NCBI RefSeq assembly: GCF_900142195.1
Contig: NZ_FRAB01000004.1
Span: 124,001-188,000 of the forward strand
Reading direction: 5' to 3'
Source: Paraburkholderia terricola
GTDB taxonomy: Bacteria > Pseudomonadota > Gammaproteobacteria > Burkholderiales > Burkholderiaceae
DNA length: 64,000 bases
This document shows, piece by piece, positions 1 through 12,584 of the stretch. The stretch's first letter is position 1. Every line of letters begins with the position of its first letter. The position numbers and the translations under genes were made by a program. The notes below the pieces were generated by a model that was not told the origin of the DNA, ran no database searches, and worked only from the letters and a program-made list of their open reading frames with translations.

Positions 1-1
1 C

Positions 2-679
2 GCGCCCGCGGTGCTGGACGCGATCGAGGTGCGTCAGATGGTGGCGGCGTTGGCGCCGGAGAATCCGCTGTGGTCGAACGCGCGAGAACGCGGCGCCGAG
101 ACGCTGGGTTGCGCGGCGGGGCAGCGCTGGCAGTGGGACGGCGTCGAGTTCGCGATGCTCTGGCCGAATGCCAGGCCGCTGCAAGGCAAACCGAACGCGC
201 ATTCCTGCGTGCTGCGCGTGAGGACCGCGCTGGCCGAAGCGGGCTCGTCAGCCGGGCCGGTGCAAACGGACCGGTCGCGCATGGCGGCGCTGCTGGCAGC
301 GGATATCGAGGCGCCGGGCGAACGCGTCCTGCTCGCGCGCGATCGCGGGGCGCTGCGTGCGCAGGTGCTGGTGGTGCCGCATCACGGCAGCAAGACCTCG
401 TCGACTGAGCCGTTCCTCGACTCTATCGATCCGCTCATCGCGCTATTTCAGGTAGGCTATCGCAACCGTTTTCATCATCCGAACGTGGGTGTGTTCGAGC
501 GCTACAAGGCGCGGCGCATCGAGCTGGGGCGCAGCGATACGGACGGCGCGGTGCGGGTCGAGGTCAACCCGGATCGCGCGCCGGACGCCGGAGCCGAAGC
601 CGGCGCGCCGATGAGCGGCGCCGCGTTGACGCTCGAGCGCTATCGCGACACGCAGCGCCGCTACTGGATGGATCGCTGA
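2..679 (+). CDS. comEC: ComEC/Rec2 DNA-uptake channel, C-terminal part only
   Basis: This is the C-terminal end of a ComEC/Rec2 competence protein; the reading frame is already open at the window's left edge, so the start lies outside. What is visible is the end of the metallo-beta-lactamase-like domain, with the motif VVPHHGSKTSS (HHG at bases 380-388) and a following FQVGYRNRFHHPN segment, both typical of ComEC C-termini. In the family the N-terminal membrane part forms the channel that passes single-stranded DNA across the inner membrane, and the C-terminal domain is a proposed nuclease. The GTG at 11 is only an internal valine codon here. The frame ends in TGA and is intact over the visible part. 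Confidence 0.9.
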   Translation, partial: APAVLDAIEVRQMVAALAPENPLWSNARERGAETLGCAAGQRWQWDGVEFAMLWPNARPLQGKPNAHSCVLRVRTALAEAGSSAGPVQTDRSRMAALLAADIEAPGERVLLARDRGALRAQVLVVPHHGSKTSSTEPFLDSIDPLIALFQVGYRNRFHHPNVGVFERYKARRIELGRSDTDGAVRVEVNPDRAPDAGAEAGAPMSGAALTLERYRDTQRRYWMDR

Positions 680-804
680 CGGATCGCCGGCCGCACGAAA
701 GAGAAGAAGCGCGGGAGCAACGCGAACAAACACAGAACAAACATGCCGCCAGGCCGCAAGCCGCAAGAAGCCCGCGCGCGAAAACAGAACGGAGAGAGCC
801 ACAG

Positions 805-1602
805 TTGAAAAACATCATTCACTTCTCGCATGCGAATGGCTTTCCGGCGTCGACCTACCGGACGATCTTCGCCGAACTCGCCGACGACTACGAACTGCGC
901 TCGATCGAGCGCATCGGCCACGACACCCGCTATCCGGTGACTCAGGACTGGCCGCATCTGGTCGAGCAGCTGCTCGACGACATCGGCCGTTCGTACGAGC
1001 AACCGGTGTGGCTGGTGGGGCATTCGCTCGGCGGCTATCTGTCGTTGATGGCCGCGCTCAAGAAGCCGCAGTGGGTGAGGGGCGTGGTGATGCTGGATTC
1101 GCCGGTGATCGCCGGCTGGCGCAGCAGCATGCTGCGCGTGTCGCAATGGACCGGGCTCGACGAGCGCCTGTCGCCCGCGGCCGCCACCCGCGCGCGCCGC
1201 ACGCATTGGGCGAGCCGCGACGAAGCGTGGCGGCACTTCCATTCGAAGCCGGCATTCGCGCGTTGGGACGAGCGCATGCTGTCCGATTACATCGACTTCG
1301 GCATTCCGCAAACCTCGCCGGACGGCTCGCGTTCGCTGGCGTTCGACCGCCGCACCGAGTATCAGATCTACCGGACCTTGCCGCACACGCTCGGCGCGCG
1401 GCTCGCGCGCGGCGCGCCGGTGCCGGTGGGGTTCATCGCCGGCACGCGTTCGAAGGAAATCCGCCAGGCCGGTCTCGATGCAACCCGCCGCGCGACCGGC
1501 AGTCATCTGGAATGGATCGAGGGCAGCCATCTCTATCCGATGGAAAAGCCGATCGAAACCGCGCGCGCGGTGCAGCGAATGTTGCGTGAGCTGGAGCGGT
1601 GA
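805..1602 (+). CDS. alpha/beta hydrolase
   Basis: A 265-residue single-domain alpha/beta-hydrolase of unknown substrate. The nucleophile elbow GHSLGG (Ser74) and a late histidine in EGSHLYP (about His242) are visible; the acidic triad member is not obvious. The N-terminus lacks a signal peptide, so it should be cytoplasmic. I chose the TTG at 805 because GGAGAGAG lies just upstream with good spacing and no better start follows. It stands alone between comEC and pyrG, about 125 bp after the former. Related proteins are annotated broadly as hydrolases or esterases; the sequence gives no basis for a narrower call. Confidence 0.85.
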   Translation: MKNIIHFSHANGFPASTYRTIFAELADDYELRSIERIGHDTRYPVTQDWPHLVEQLLDDIGRSYEQPVWLVGHSLGGYLSLMAALKKPQWVRGVVMLDSPVIAGWRSSMLRVSQWTGLDERLSPAAATRARRTHWASRDEAWRHFHSKPAFARWDERMLSDYIDFGIPQTSPDGSRSLAFDRRTEYQIYRTLPHTLGARLARGAPVPVGFIAGTRSKEIRQAGLDATRRATGSHLEWIEGSHLYPMEKPIETARAVQRMLRELER

Positions 1603-1722
1603 TTTGACGCTGTAGGCGGGTTGGCCGGCGCATGGAGATACCGTTGCGATGCCGGGCGATGACAGTGAGGTTAGCTCCGCGACTGACGAGCCCAACGCGC
1701 CTCGCGCTTCATATCGCCGTGA

Positions 1723-4376
<2,654 letters not shown>

Positions 4377-4413
4377 TTCAGCATGCGCGGCGTGTCATGC
4401 CTCGCGTGCATGA

Positions 4414-5832
<1,419 letters not shown>

Positions 5833-5900
5833 ATGACTGCAGGTAGCCAAACTGATTGCGCTAACCGATGAGCCGGTTATCCTTCGTTCCTGATTGACCT

Positions 5901-5929
5901 CGCCGCCCTGCGTATAGCGCAGGGCGGCG
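5901..5929 (+). terminator. hairpin between eno and ftsB, possible weak terminator or attenuator
   Basis: A perfect 12-bp GC-rich stem (5901-5912 with 5918-5929) closes a 5-base TATAG loop. It is followed by CGTATTTATTG rather than a clean T run, so termination may be only partial. ftsB starts 21 bp beyond it without a clear ribosome binding site. Confidence 0.55.
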
Positions 5930-5950
5930 CGTATTTATTGTGCTTACTTC

Positions 5951-6382
5951 ATGCGGCTTGTCACTGCTGTCCTGATCGTTCTACTGGTATTGATCCAGTA
6001 CCCGCTCTGGTGGGGGCACGGCGGCTGGTTGCGCGTGCACGAGTTGCAGCAGCAACTGGCGCAGCAACAGCAGAAGAACGTCGATGCGAAGCTGCGCAAC
6101 GAGCGTATTCAGGGAGAAGTGCAAGATTTGCAGAACGGCACGGCCGCGGTGGAAGAGCGGGCGCGCTACGAAATGGGCATGGTCAAGGACAGCGAGGTGT
6201 TCGTGCAGTTCGTCTCGCCGAATGCGCCGTTGCCGACCGCGAACACACCTTCAGTGACGACTTCCACGCGTGGTGAGATGTCGAGCGCACCGCTGCATAT
6301 GGTGCCCAATCCGGAATCTCGCGCCAGGCCGGATAGAAAGCGCGGGAGCAAGACCGCGAAAGAGAAGACGGCCCCGCACTGA
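5951..6382 (+). CDS. ftsB: cell division protein FtsB (DivIC family)
   Basis: FtsB is a small bitopic inner-membrane protein that joins FtsL and FtsQ in the divisome. The 143-residue chain has one N-terminal transmembrane segment (about residues 2-17), then a glutamine-rich coiled coil (about 28-65) and the [15 protein letters not shown] segment that typifies FtsB. The last ~50 residues are a Ser/Thr/Pro-rich and then basic tail ([10 protein letters not shown]), longer than in the ~103-residue E. coli protein. The position directly after eno is conserved in proteobacteria. No Shine-Dalgarno sequence is evident before the ATG. Confidence 0.93.
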   Translation: MRLVTAVLIVLLVLIQYPLWWGHGGWLRVHELQQQLAQQQQKNVDAKLRNERIQGEVQDLQNGTAAVEERARYEMGMVKDSEVFVQFVSPNAPLPTANTPSVTTSTRGEMSSAPLHMVPNPESRARPDRKRGSKTAKEKTAPH

Positions 6383-6496
6383 GCCGTGGCACCGGGTTGT
6401 CGCGCTCAGTCGTCGTATCGAGCCGTCGTCACTCGAACCCGCCCGCAACGCACCGCGCATTGACTCTTCGCATTGCCTCGTTGCATTGGACTCGTC

Positions 6497-6877
6497 TTAC
6501 CAGCCCCAGTACGGCCCGTAACCGACGCCGACACCCGTTCCCCAGCCGTGCCCCCACCCACCGCCGTAATAGCTGCCGTACACGCTGACGGGCGGCGAGT
6601 AATAACGCGACCACGCCTGCGCGGCGTTTTCCGCGGCAATGGCCTGGTTCTGCTCGGCCATCACCTGTTGATCGATGGCGTCATAGCGTTGACGCTCTTC
6701 CTGCGTAAGCGGCTGGGCGTTGTTGCCCATGCCTGACTGGTCGGCGGGCAAGCGGCTATAAATTGGCGAGGGGCCTGGTGGGTCCATCACGCAGCCGGCT
6801 AGCGCAACGCTGCCGCCAATAACCGCCAATACGGCACAGGTGCGCGCCGAACGTATCAACGAAGTGAGGTGGTTCAT
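6497..6877 (-). CDS. small lipoprotein of unknown function with Gly/Tyr/Trp-rich tail
   Basis: I do not recognise a named family. The 126-residue protein begins with a lipoprotein signal peptide ending in the lipobox LAGC (Cys29). The residue after the lipidated Cys is Val, not Asp, so by the E. coli +2 rule it should go to the outer membrane. A short helical middle (TQEERQRYDAIDQQVMAEQN) is followed by a low-complexity Gly/Tyr/Trp C-terminus ending GYGPYWGW. GGAG lies upstream of the ATG. It is convergent with ftsB and upstream-spaced from hslO. It could be an envelope structural or stress lipoprotein, but no function can be read from the sequence. Confidence 0.8.
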   Translation of the reverse strand: MNHLTSLIRSARTCAVLAVIGGSVALAGCVMDPPGPSPIYSRLPADQSGMGNNAQPLTQEERQRYDAIDQQVMAEQNQAIAAENAAQAWSRYYSPPVSVYGSYYGGGWGHGWGTGVGVGYGPYWGW

Positions 6878-7065
6878 GTTCGATCTCCGCCGGTCGGATG
6901 CCTAAGCAAAACATGCGGGCGTGGCCGCCAATGACACGACGCAATGATCAAAGATACCGCGCCGCCCGAGCCTTGAAAAGACAGCGGACGGCGCGGTAGT
7001 TTGCTGCCGTGGACAAGTGACACGCGTTGCCGTGGGGCGGGCGTCACGCCCGCGCCGGTGGGCGT

Positions 7066-8016
7066 TCAATGCCGTTGTTCGGTGGCCGGCGTCACTCCTT
7101 GCGAGAGGGCATTCGCGACGAAAAGTTGCGCCACGTCGACCGGGTCGAATTCGTAGCGCTGGTTGCAGAATTCGCAATGGATCTCCACATGACCGCGCTC
7201 TTCGATCACGCCATCCACTTCCTCGCGGCCCAGCATCTTGAGCATCGCGCCGACTTTTTCACGCGAACAGGAGCATTCGAAGCGCGCCGTGGCCGGCTCG
7301 AAATGCTGGACGTTTTCCTGCCAGAAGAGGCGACGGAACACCGTTTCCGGCTCTTCCTTCAGCAACTCGTCTTGCGACAGCGTGCCGCCCAGCGTGCAGA
7401 CGCGTTCCCACGTATCGGCGTCCAGTTCGCCCGGATGCGGAACGATGCCGCCGTCGCCCGGCAGCTTTTGCAGCAGCATGCCGACCGCGCGCTCGGTGTT
7501 CGCGGCGAGCCACAGGCGCGTGTCGAGCTGTTCCGAGTGATGCATGTAATGTTCGAGCACTTCGGCCATCGACTTGAGCGGTCCGTCCACGCCCGACAGC
7601 GGCACGATGCTTTGATACGGCTGCTGGCCCGGCTGCTTGTCGCGCGGGTCCAACGTAATCACGCAGCGGCCGTGGCCGCCTGCGTTGACCAGTTCGATCA
7701 GCGACGTGGCGTCGCCGATCGCGTCGCCCGCTTCGCCGGACAGCTTCGCGGTGGCGCGCATCGACAGATCGGAACTGCACTGCACCACCAGCATTCTGGC
7801 CGGGCCGTCGCCGAAAATCTGCATGATGAGCGTGCCGTCGAACTTCAGATTCGCCGACAGCAGCGCGCACGCGGCCATCATCTCGCCGAGAATCGTCCGC
7901 ACGGGCGCCGGGTACTCGCGCCGCGTCAGCACTTCCTGCCACGTATTGCGCAGCGAAACGATCTCGCCGCGCACCGGCGCCGCGCTGAACATGAATTTTT
8001 GCAACTGGTCGCTCAC
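7066..8016 (-). CDS. hslO: redox-regulated chaperone Hsp33
   Basis: Hsp33 is a cytoplasmic holdase activated by oxidation, which releases zinc and unfolds its C-terminal redox switch. The 316-residue protein has the N-terminal chaperone core and the four zinc cysteines: Cys248 and Cys250 in ECSCS, and Cys281 and Cys284 in HCEFCNQ. Translation starts at a GTG preceded by GAGGAAAA. The gamma-carbonic anhydrase gene lies 63 bp upstream on the same strand, so the two may be co-transcribed. Some 190 bp separate it from the downstream lipoprotein gene. Confidence 0.97.
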   Translation of the reverse strand: MSDQLQKFMFSAAPVRGEIVSLRNTWQEVLTRREYPAPVRTILGEMMAACALLSANLKFDGTLIMQIFGDGPARMLVVQCSSDLSMRATAKLSGEAGDAIGDATSLIELVNAGGHGRCVITLDPRDKQPGQQPYQSIVPLSGVDGPLKSMAEVLEHYMHHSEQLDTRLWLAANTERAVGMLLQKLPGDGGIVPHPGELDADTWERVCTLGGTLSQDELLKEEPETVFRRLFWQENVQHFEPATARFECSCSREKVGAMLKMLGREEVDGVIEERGHVEIHCEFCNQRYEFDPVDVAQLFVANALSQGVTPATEQRH

Positions 8017-8079
8017 AACTTTTCCTCGGTCGAATGACGCGGCCTGATGCCGCGCCGTGCGCGCCCGCGCTCCGGCTGT

Positions 8080-8604
8080 TTAGCCGATACGCACGAGCTG
8101 CGCCTTGAAATACTCGCGGCGTTCGGCATAGCTTGCCGTGCCGCGCTGCATATTGGCGATATCCGTCTCGCTCAGTTCGCGCACCACTTTGGCGGGCGCG
8201 CCGAGAATCAGCGAATTGTCGGGAAACCCCTTGCCTTCCGTGACGATGGCGCCCGCTCCGACCAGACAGTTGCGGCCGATCACCGCGCCATTCAAGACCA
8301 CCGCCTGAATTCCGATCAGCGAGCCTTCCTTGATCGTGCAGCCATGCAGCATGACCTGGTGGCCGACGGTCACGTTCGCCTCGATCTTCAGCGGAAAGCC
8401 GGGGTCGGTGTGCAGCACCGCGTTTTCCTGCACGTTGCTGCCCGCGCCGATGGTGATCGGCTCGTTGTCGCCGCGAATCGTCGCGCCGAACCACACGCTC
8501 GAATTTTCCCCGAGCGTCACGTTGCCGATGATGTTCGCCGAATCCGCGACGAACACGCTTTCGTGGATGGTCGGGGCGGCTTCGCCAAGCTTGTAAATCG
8601 TCAC
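8080..8604 (-). CDS. gamma-class carbonic anhydrase family protein
   Basis: A 174-residue left-handed beta-helix protein of the gamma-carbonic-anhydrase family (YrdA/PaaY-like). Hexapeptide repeats run through the chain, and the three expected metal-binding histidines are present: His65 in VLHTDPG, His82 and His87 in VGHQVMLHGC. Family members bind zinc or iron as trimers; many have weak or no measured CO2 hydration activity. I chose the GTG at 8604 because AGAGGAGA lies just upstream; the much longer open frame upstream has no family similarity. It probably shares a transcript with hslO. Confidence 0.92.
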   Translation of the reverse strand: MTIYKLGEAAPTIHESVFVADSANIIGNVTLGENSSVWFGATIRGDNEPITIGAGSNVQENAVLHTDPGFPLKIEANVTVGHQVMLHGCTIKEGSLIGIQAVVLNGAVIGRNCLVGAGAIVTEGKGFPDNSLILGAPAKVVRELSETDIANMQRGTASYAERREYFKAQLVRIG

Positions 8605-8948
8605 AGTGTCTCCTCTTGATCGGTCGCCATGCGCGGTGCGGCGGGCTGAAAGCTGCCTGAATCGGCGCGTGTCGCCAACGCAACGAGCGCGTCGGATGGT
8701 CGAATCGAGTATTGTAAACGGTTGTGTGATTCGGGTGCCTGGCGAGGCGGGCAGGGAAGTGCGAGGGTCACAGGCCGTGTCTTCCTGTTGTGCGCCACTG
8801 TTACGCGTGTCGCCGGTTGTGTCCGTGAGCCAGCGTTTTGGACCTCGCCTTGGATCCCGGATTTGGCTTTCCTTCGCTCCTTTCCGGGTCCCGCTGTCAT
8901 CCTCTCCACCGCAGTCCAACTGCCGTTCCCTTTGCCGATCCGCTTGCC
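8605..8948. other. 344-bp divergent intergenic region
   Basis: Lies between the minus-strand carbonic anhydrase gene and the plus-strand DUF455 gene, so it must hold promoters for both. The only candidate I see is TACAAT on the minus strand (8711-8716), about 110 bp upstream of the carbonic anhydrase start. No RNA gene, repeat or convincing small ORF is visible. Open frames crossing it lack family similarity. Confidence 0.6.
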
Positions 8949-9842
8949 ATGATTCGCGCCGCTCCGTCCGCTTCCTCCATGCCGCTCGCCTCCAACGCCG
9001 CGAACCGGGCTCGATGCGCACGCACGGCGGCGCTCGCCGCATTGCGCGAAACCGATCCAGTCGCGAAGACGGCCGCCACCCGTGCGCTGTACGCCGCCGT
9101 GCTCGACGGCAGCCTCGCATGCTCGCCGGACCTCGAACTCGAAGAGCCGGCGGGCCTGCCGGGCCGTCCGGAGCGGCCCGAACTGGTCGAGCCGCGCAAG
9201 CTGGGGCGACGCAGCATGCAATCGCCGCAAGGGCGCGCCGTTCTGCTGCACGCGCTCGCGCACATCGAATTCAACGCGATCAACCTCGCGCTCGACGCCG
9301 TGTGGCGCTTCGCGGGCATGCCCGCCGACTTCTACGCGGACTGGCTCAAGGTCGCCGCAGAGGAGGCGTATCACTTCTCGCTGCTCGTCGCGCGCCTCGC
9401 GGAATACGACCACGTTTACGGCGATTTCCCCGCGCACGATGGCCTGTGGGACATGTGCGAGCGCACGCGTGGCGACGTGCTGGCGCGCATGGCGCTGGTG
9501 CCGCGCACGCTGGAAGCGCGCGGCCTCGACGCCTCGCCGCCGATCCGCGCGCGGCTGCAACAAGCGGGCGATCAGGCGTCCGCGGCGATTCTCGACGTGA
9601 TCCTGCGCGACGAAATCGGCCACGTACTGATCGGCAATCGCTGGTTCCGTTACTTGTGCGACCAGGGTGGCCTCGATCCGCACGCGACTTACACGCGTCT
9701 CGCCGACCAGTATCACGCACCGAAACTACGTGGCCCGTTCAATTTCGAGGCGCGCCGCGACGCAGGGTTCGATGAAGCGGAACTGGCCGCGCTGGCGGGC
9801 CTCGACGCTCCCGCGCCTGTTGCGCCCGCAGAGGACGACTGA
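8949..9842 (+). CDS. DUF455 ferritin-like domain protein
   Basis: A 297-residue member of the DUF455 family, which has a ferritin-like four-helix bundle. Candidate di-metal ligands are visible in sequence order: Glu107 in AHIEFNA, Glu138/Glu139 and His142 in AAEEAYHF, and Glu222 and His225 in RDEIGHV. This is the E, ExxH, ExxH pattern of ferritin-like oxidases. No substrate is known for the family. The ATG at 8949 fits the family's usual N-terminus; the frame stays open further upstream without similarity. It is 86 bp from the next hydrolase gene, which appears to have its own promoter. Confidence 0.88.
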   Translation: MIRAAPSASSMPLASNAANRARCARTAALAALRETDPVAKTAATRALYAAVLDGSLACSPDLELEEPAGLPGRPERPELVEPRKLGRRSMQSPQGRAVLLHALAHIEFNAINLALDAVWRFAGMPADFYADWLKVAAEEAYHFSLLVARLAEYDHVYGDFPAHDGLWDMCERTRGDVLARMALVPRTLEARGLDASPPIRARLQQAGDQASAAILDVILRDEIGHVLIGNRWFRYLCDQGGLDPHATYTRLADQYHAPKLRGPFNFEARRDAGFDEAELAALAGLDAPAPVAPAEDD

Positions 9843-9890
9843 CGGAGCGACCCGTTCCCCAATCGGCAGACGCCGCGCCGGCTATCTCGC

Positions 9891-9896
9891 TATAAT
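9891..9896 (+). promoter_or_regulatory. candidate -10 box for the hydrolase at 9929
   Basis: A perfect TATAAT lies 32 bp upstream of the ATG within an 86-bp intergenic gap. No good -35 element is seen. Confidence 0.5.
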
Positions 9897-9928
9897 CGAA
9901 CGACCATTCTTTTCCGGGTGCGCCGTTC

Positions 9929-10813
9929 ATGACTCTCTCCCAATCCGAATTCATCGCCGTGCGCGGCATCCGTCTGCATGTGCGGCGCTGGGGCAGTCCG
10001 CGTGCGCCCATGCTGTTCATGCTGCACGGCTGGATGGACGTGGCGGCGTCCTTCCAGTTCGTCGTCGATGCGCTCGGCGGCGACTGGCAGGTGATCGCGC
10101 CGGACATGCGCGGCTTCGGCCTGTCCGACTGGCCGGTGGCGGAGCATGGCGGCGGCAACTACTGGATTCCGGACTATCTGGCCGATCTGGACGCATTGCT
10201 CGACCACTATGCGCCAACCGGCGAAGTGAATCTGGTCGGCCACAGCATGGGCGCGAACATCGCGTGCATCTATGCGGGCGTGCGGCCGGAGCGGGTGCGG
10301 CGCGTGATCGACCTCGAAGGCTTCGGCCTCGCACCGTCGCACCCGGCGCAAGCGCCTGGCCGGCTGCGTCACTGGCTCGACGAGTTGCGCGATCCGCCAC
10401 ATTTGAAGCGCTACGCGTCGCTCGACGAGGTCGCCGGGCGGCTGATCAAGACCAACCCGCGGCTCGATCCGCGGCGCGCGCGGTTTCTCGCGCAGCACTG
10501 GTCGAAGCCGGACGCCGAAGGGCGCTTCATGCTGCTCGCCGATCCGGCGCACAAGCTGCGCGGCCCGACGCTGTATCGCCTCGACGAAGTCATGGCCGTC
10601 TGGCGCAAGGTCAGCGCCAAAGTGCTGCACGTTGAAGCCGCCAACTCGCCAACGCTCGCGCAGATCGCCGGCGACATTCCGCTCGACGAGTTCAAGGCGC
10701 GCTTTCAGGCTTTCCCGGACTGGCGCGAGAAGATCATCGACGAAGCGGGGCACATGGTGCATCACGACCAGCCGGAGCAGGTGGCTGCGCTGATCGAAGG
10801 GTTTTGCGCGTAG
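9929..10813 (+). CDS. alpha/beta hydrolase
   Basis: A 294-residue cytoplasmic alpha/beta-hydrolase. It has the oxyanion-side motif LHGWMDVAASF, the nucleophile elbow GHSMGAN (Ser106), and a C-terminal DEAGHMVHHDQPEQV segment carrying the probable catalytic histidine. A cap domain occupies about residues 130-215. It resembles the broad epoxide-hydrolase and esterase-like group, but the substrate cannot be inferred. It sits between the DUF455 gene and the PHP-domain gene, both on the same strand but each with a promoter-like sequence before it. Confidence 0.87.
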   Translation: MTLSQSEFIAVRGIRLHVRRWGSPRAPMLFMLHGWMDVAASFQFVVDALGGDWQVIAPDMRGFGLSDWPVAEHGGGNYWIPDYLADLDALLDHYAPTGEVNLVGHSMGANIACIYAGVRPERVRRVIDLEGFGLAPSHPAQAPGRLRHWLDELRDPPHLKRYASLDEVAGRLIKTNPRLDPRRARFLAQHWSKPDAEGRFMLLADPAHKLRGPTLYRLDEVMAVWRKVSAKVLHVEAANSPTLAQIAGDIPLDEFKARFQAFPDWREKIIDEAGHMVHHDQPEQVAALIEGFCA

Positions 10814-10884
10814 ACGCCTCCAAAAATCCGGGGGATGAGGCACGGCGGCGCGAGATAGCTCCGCGTTCACTTACTGCGTTGCAG

Positions 10885-10890
10885 TAAAAT
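10885..10890 (+). promoter_or_regulatory. candidate -10 box of the PHP-domain gene
   Basis: TAAAAT lies 26 bp upstream of the ATG at 10917, in a 103-bp gap. The -35 element is unclear. Confidence 0.4.
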
Positions 10891-10916
10891 GAGCGCTGAA
10901 CTTTTTCAAGACACTG

Positions 10917-11747
10917 ATGAACGCCGACCTCCACTGCCACTCCACTGTCTCCGACGGCCAGTTCGCGCCGGCCGACGTCGCGCGCCGCGCGCACGCGGGC
11001 GGTGTGACGCTGTGGGCCTTGACCGACCACGACGAACTGGGCGGCCAGCAAGAGGCGCGCAGCGCGGCGGAAGCGCTCGGCATGGGCTACCTGAGCGGTG
11101 TGGAAATTTCGGTTACGTGGGCCTCGCGCACGGTGCATATCGTCGGGCTCGGCATCGATCCCACCAGTTCGGTTCTGATCGACGGTCTCGCGCGCACCCG
11201 CAACGGCCGCGCCGCGCGTGCCGAGGCGATCGGCGAACAGTTGGCCACGCTCGGCATTCCCGACGCCTACCAGGGCGCGCTCAAGTACGTGTCGAATCCG
11301 GACATGATTTCGCGCACGCATTTCGCGCGCTTCATGGTCGAAAACGGCTACGCCAGTTCCACGCAAGACGTGTTCACCCGTATTCTCGGCGACGGCAAGC
11401 CCGGCTATGTGCCGCATCGCTGGGCCAAACTGGCCGACGCGGTGGGCTGGATTCGGGCCGCGGGCGGCGAGGCGGTCATTGCGCACCCGGGCCGCTACGA
11501 CTATTCGCCGGTCGAATTCGACGCGTTTTTCGCCGAATTCATCGATCTGGGCGGCAAGGCGATCGAGGTGGTGACGGGCAGTCATACGCCCGATCAATAC
11601 CGCGAATATGCGGATGTCGCGCGCCGTTTCGGCTTCGAGGCGTCGCGCGGCTCCGATTTCCACGCACCCGGCGAAGGCCGCGTCGACCTCGGCACGCTGC
11701 CGCCGCTGCCTTCCGATCTCAAGCCCGTCTGGGAACGCTGGCTGTGA
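10917..11747 (+). CDS. rnm: PHP-domain 5'-3' exoribonuclease (RNase AM/TrpH family)
   Basis: A 276-residue PHP-fold metal-dependent hydrolase. Metal-site motifs occur in the usual order: DLHCHST near residue 5, LTDHDELGG, VEISV, AHPGRYD and a final GSDFHAPGE. The E. coli homologue (YciV/TrpH, RNase AM) trims short 5' ends of RNAs such as 5S rRNA and digests 3',5'-bis-phosphonucleotide-type substrates. The yciO-type gene follows 154 bp downstream, the same neighbour as in E. coli, which supports the assignment. No signal peptide; cytoplasmic. Confidence 0.9.
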   Translation: MNADLHCHSTVSDGQFAPADVARRAHAGGVTLWALTDHDELGGQQEARSAAEALGMGYLSGVEISVTWASRTVHIVGLGIDPTSSVLIDGLARTRNGRAARAEAIGEQLATLGIPDAYQGALKYVSNPDMISRTHFARFMVENGYASSTQDVFTRILGDGKPGYVPHRWAKLADAVGWIRAAGGEAVIAHPGRYDYSPVEFDAFFAEFIDLGGKAIEVVTGSHTPDQYREYADVARRFGFEASRGSDFHAPGEGRVDLGTLPPLPSDLKPVWERWL

Positions 11748-11901
11748 TCGCGCGCCGTGCCGCGGCGGCACGATACGCGCGAAAGCCGGCCGCCCCTGGC
11801 GCGTGCTTTCGTCCGCTTGTTCGTCCGCTTCTCTGTCCGCTTCTCTGTCTGCTTCGCATCCGGTTTCCGTTCGCAGTCATCCGTAGCCATGGTTAGTCAT
11901 C

Positions 11902-12537
11902 ATGTCCCAATACTTTCGGCTTCATCCTGACAACCCGCAGCCGCGGCTCGTCAAGCAGGCCGTGCAGATCATCAACGATGGCGGCGTGGTCGCGTTGCCG
12001 ACGGATTCGAGCTACGCGCTCGCCTGCCATCTCGACGACAAGAACGCGGTCGAACGCCTGCGGCGCATTCGCGGGCTCGACGAAAAGCAGTTGCTGTCGC
12101 TGCTGGTGCGCGACCTCTCGGAGCTGGCGAATTTCGCGATGGTCGACAACCGGCAGTACCGGCTGATCAAATCGGTGACGCCGGGTCCCTACGTGTTCGT
12201 CTTGCAGGCCACCAAGGAAGTGCCGCGGCGCCTGTCGCATCCGTCGCGCAAGACCATCGGCCTGCGGGTGCCCGAGCACGCGATCACGCTGGCGATTCTC
12301 GAGGAGCTCGGCCAGCCGCTGCTCGGCTCCACGCTGATCATGCCGGGCGAAACGCAGCCGCTGAACGACCCGGAGGACATTCGCGCGCGGCTGGAAAAAC
12401 AACTGGATCTGGTAATCGACGGCGGCCCGTGCGTGTGCGAACCGTCCACGGTGATCGATCTGAGCGGCGCCGAACCGGTGCTGGTGCGAGCCGGGCGCGG
12501 TTCTCTCGCGCCATTCGGTCTCGAAGAAACGGCATGA
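11902..12537 (+). CDS. yciO: YciO family L-threonylcarbamoyladenylate synthase-like protein
   Basis: A 211-residue single-domain YrdC/Sua5-fold protein. The N-terminal half carries the family's nucleotide-binding pattern (GGVVALPTDSSYALAC) and KQLLSLLVRDLSEL; the C-terminal part has PSTVIDLSG. True TsaC makes threonylcarbamoyl-AMP for the t6A modification of tRNA. YciO-type paralogues share the fold but are much less active in the E. coli case, so the physiological role is uncertain. It lies between the rnm-type exonuclease and the M50 protease. A separate tsaC probably exists elsewhere in the genome. Confidence 0.88.
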   Translation: MSQYFRLHPDNPQPRLVKQAVQIINDGGVVALPTDSSYALACHLDDKNAVERLRRIRGLDEKQLLSLLVRDLSELANFAMVDNRQYRLIKSVTPGPYVFVLQATKEVPRRLSHPSRKTIGLRVPEHAITLAILEELGQPLLGSTLIMPGETQPLNDPEDIRARLEKQLDLVIDGGPCVCEPSTVIDLSGAEPVLVRAGRGSLAPFGLEETA

Positions 12538-12570
12538 ACGAAAGCGGACAGACGCACGCAACCGCGTTGT

Positions 12571-12576
12571 TACAAT
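12571..12576 (+). promoter_or_regulatory. candidate -10 box of the M50 protease gene
   Basis: TACAAT ends only 8 bp before the ATG at 12585. If used, the transcript would begin at or within 2-3 bases of the start codon and be nearly leaderless. No ribosome binding site is visible, and no clear -35 element. Confidence 0.4.
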
Positions 12577-12584
12577 AGCGAGAT

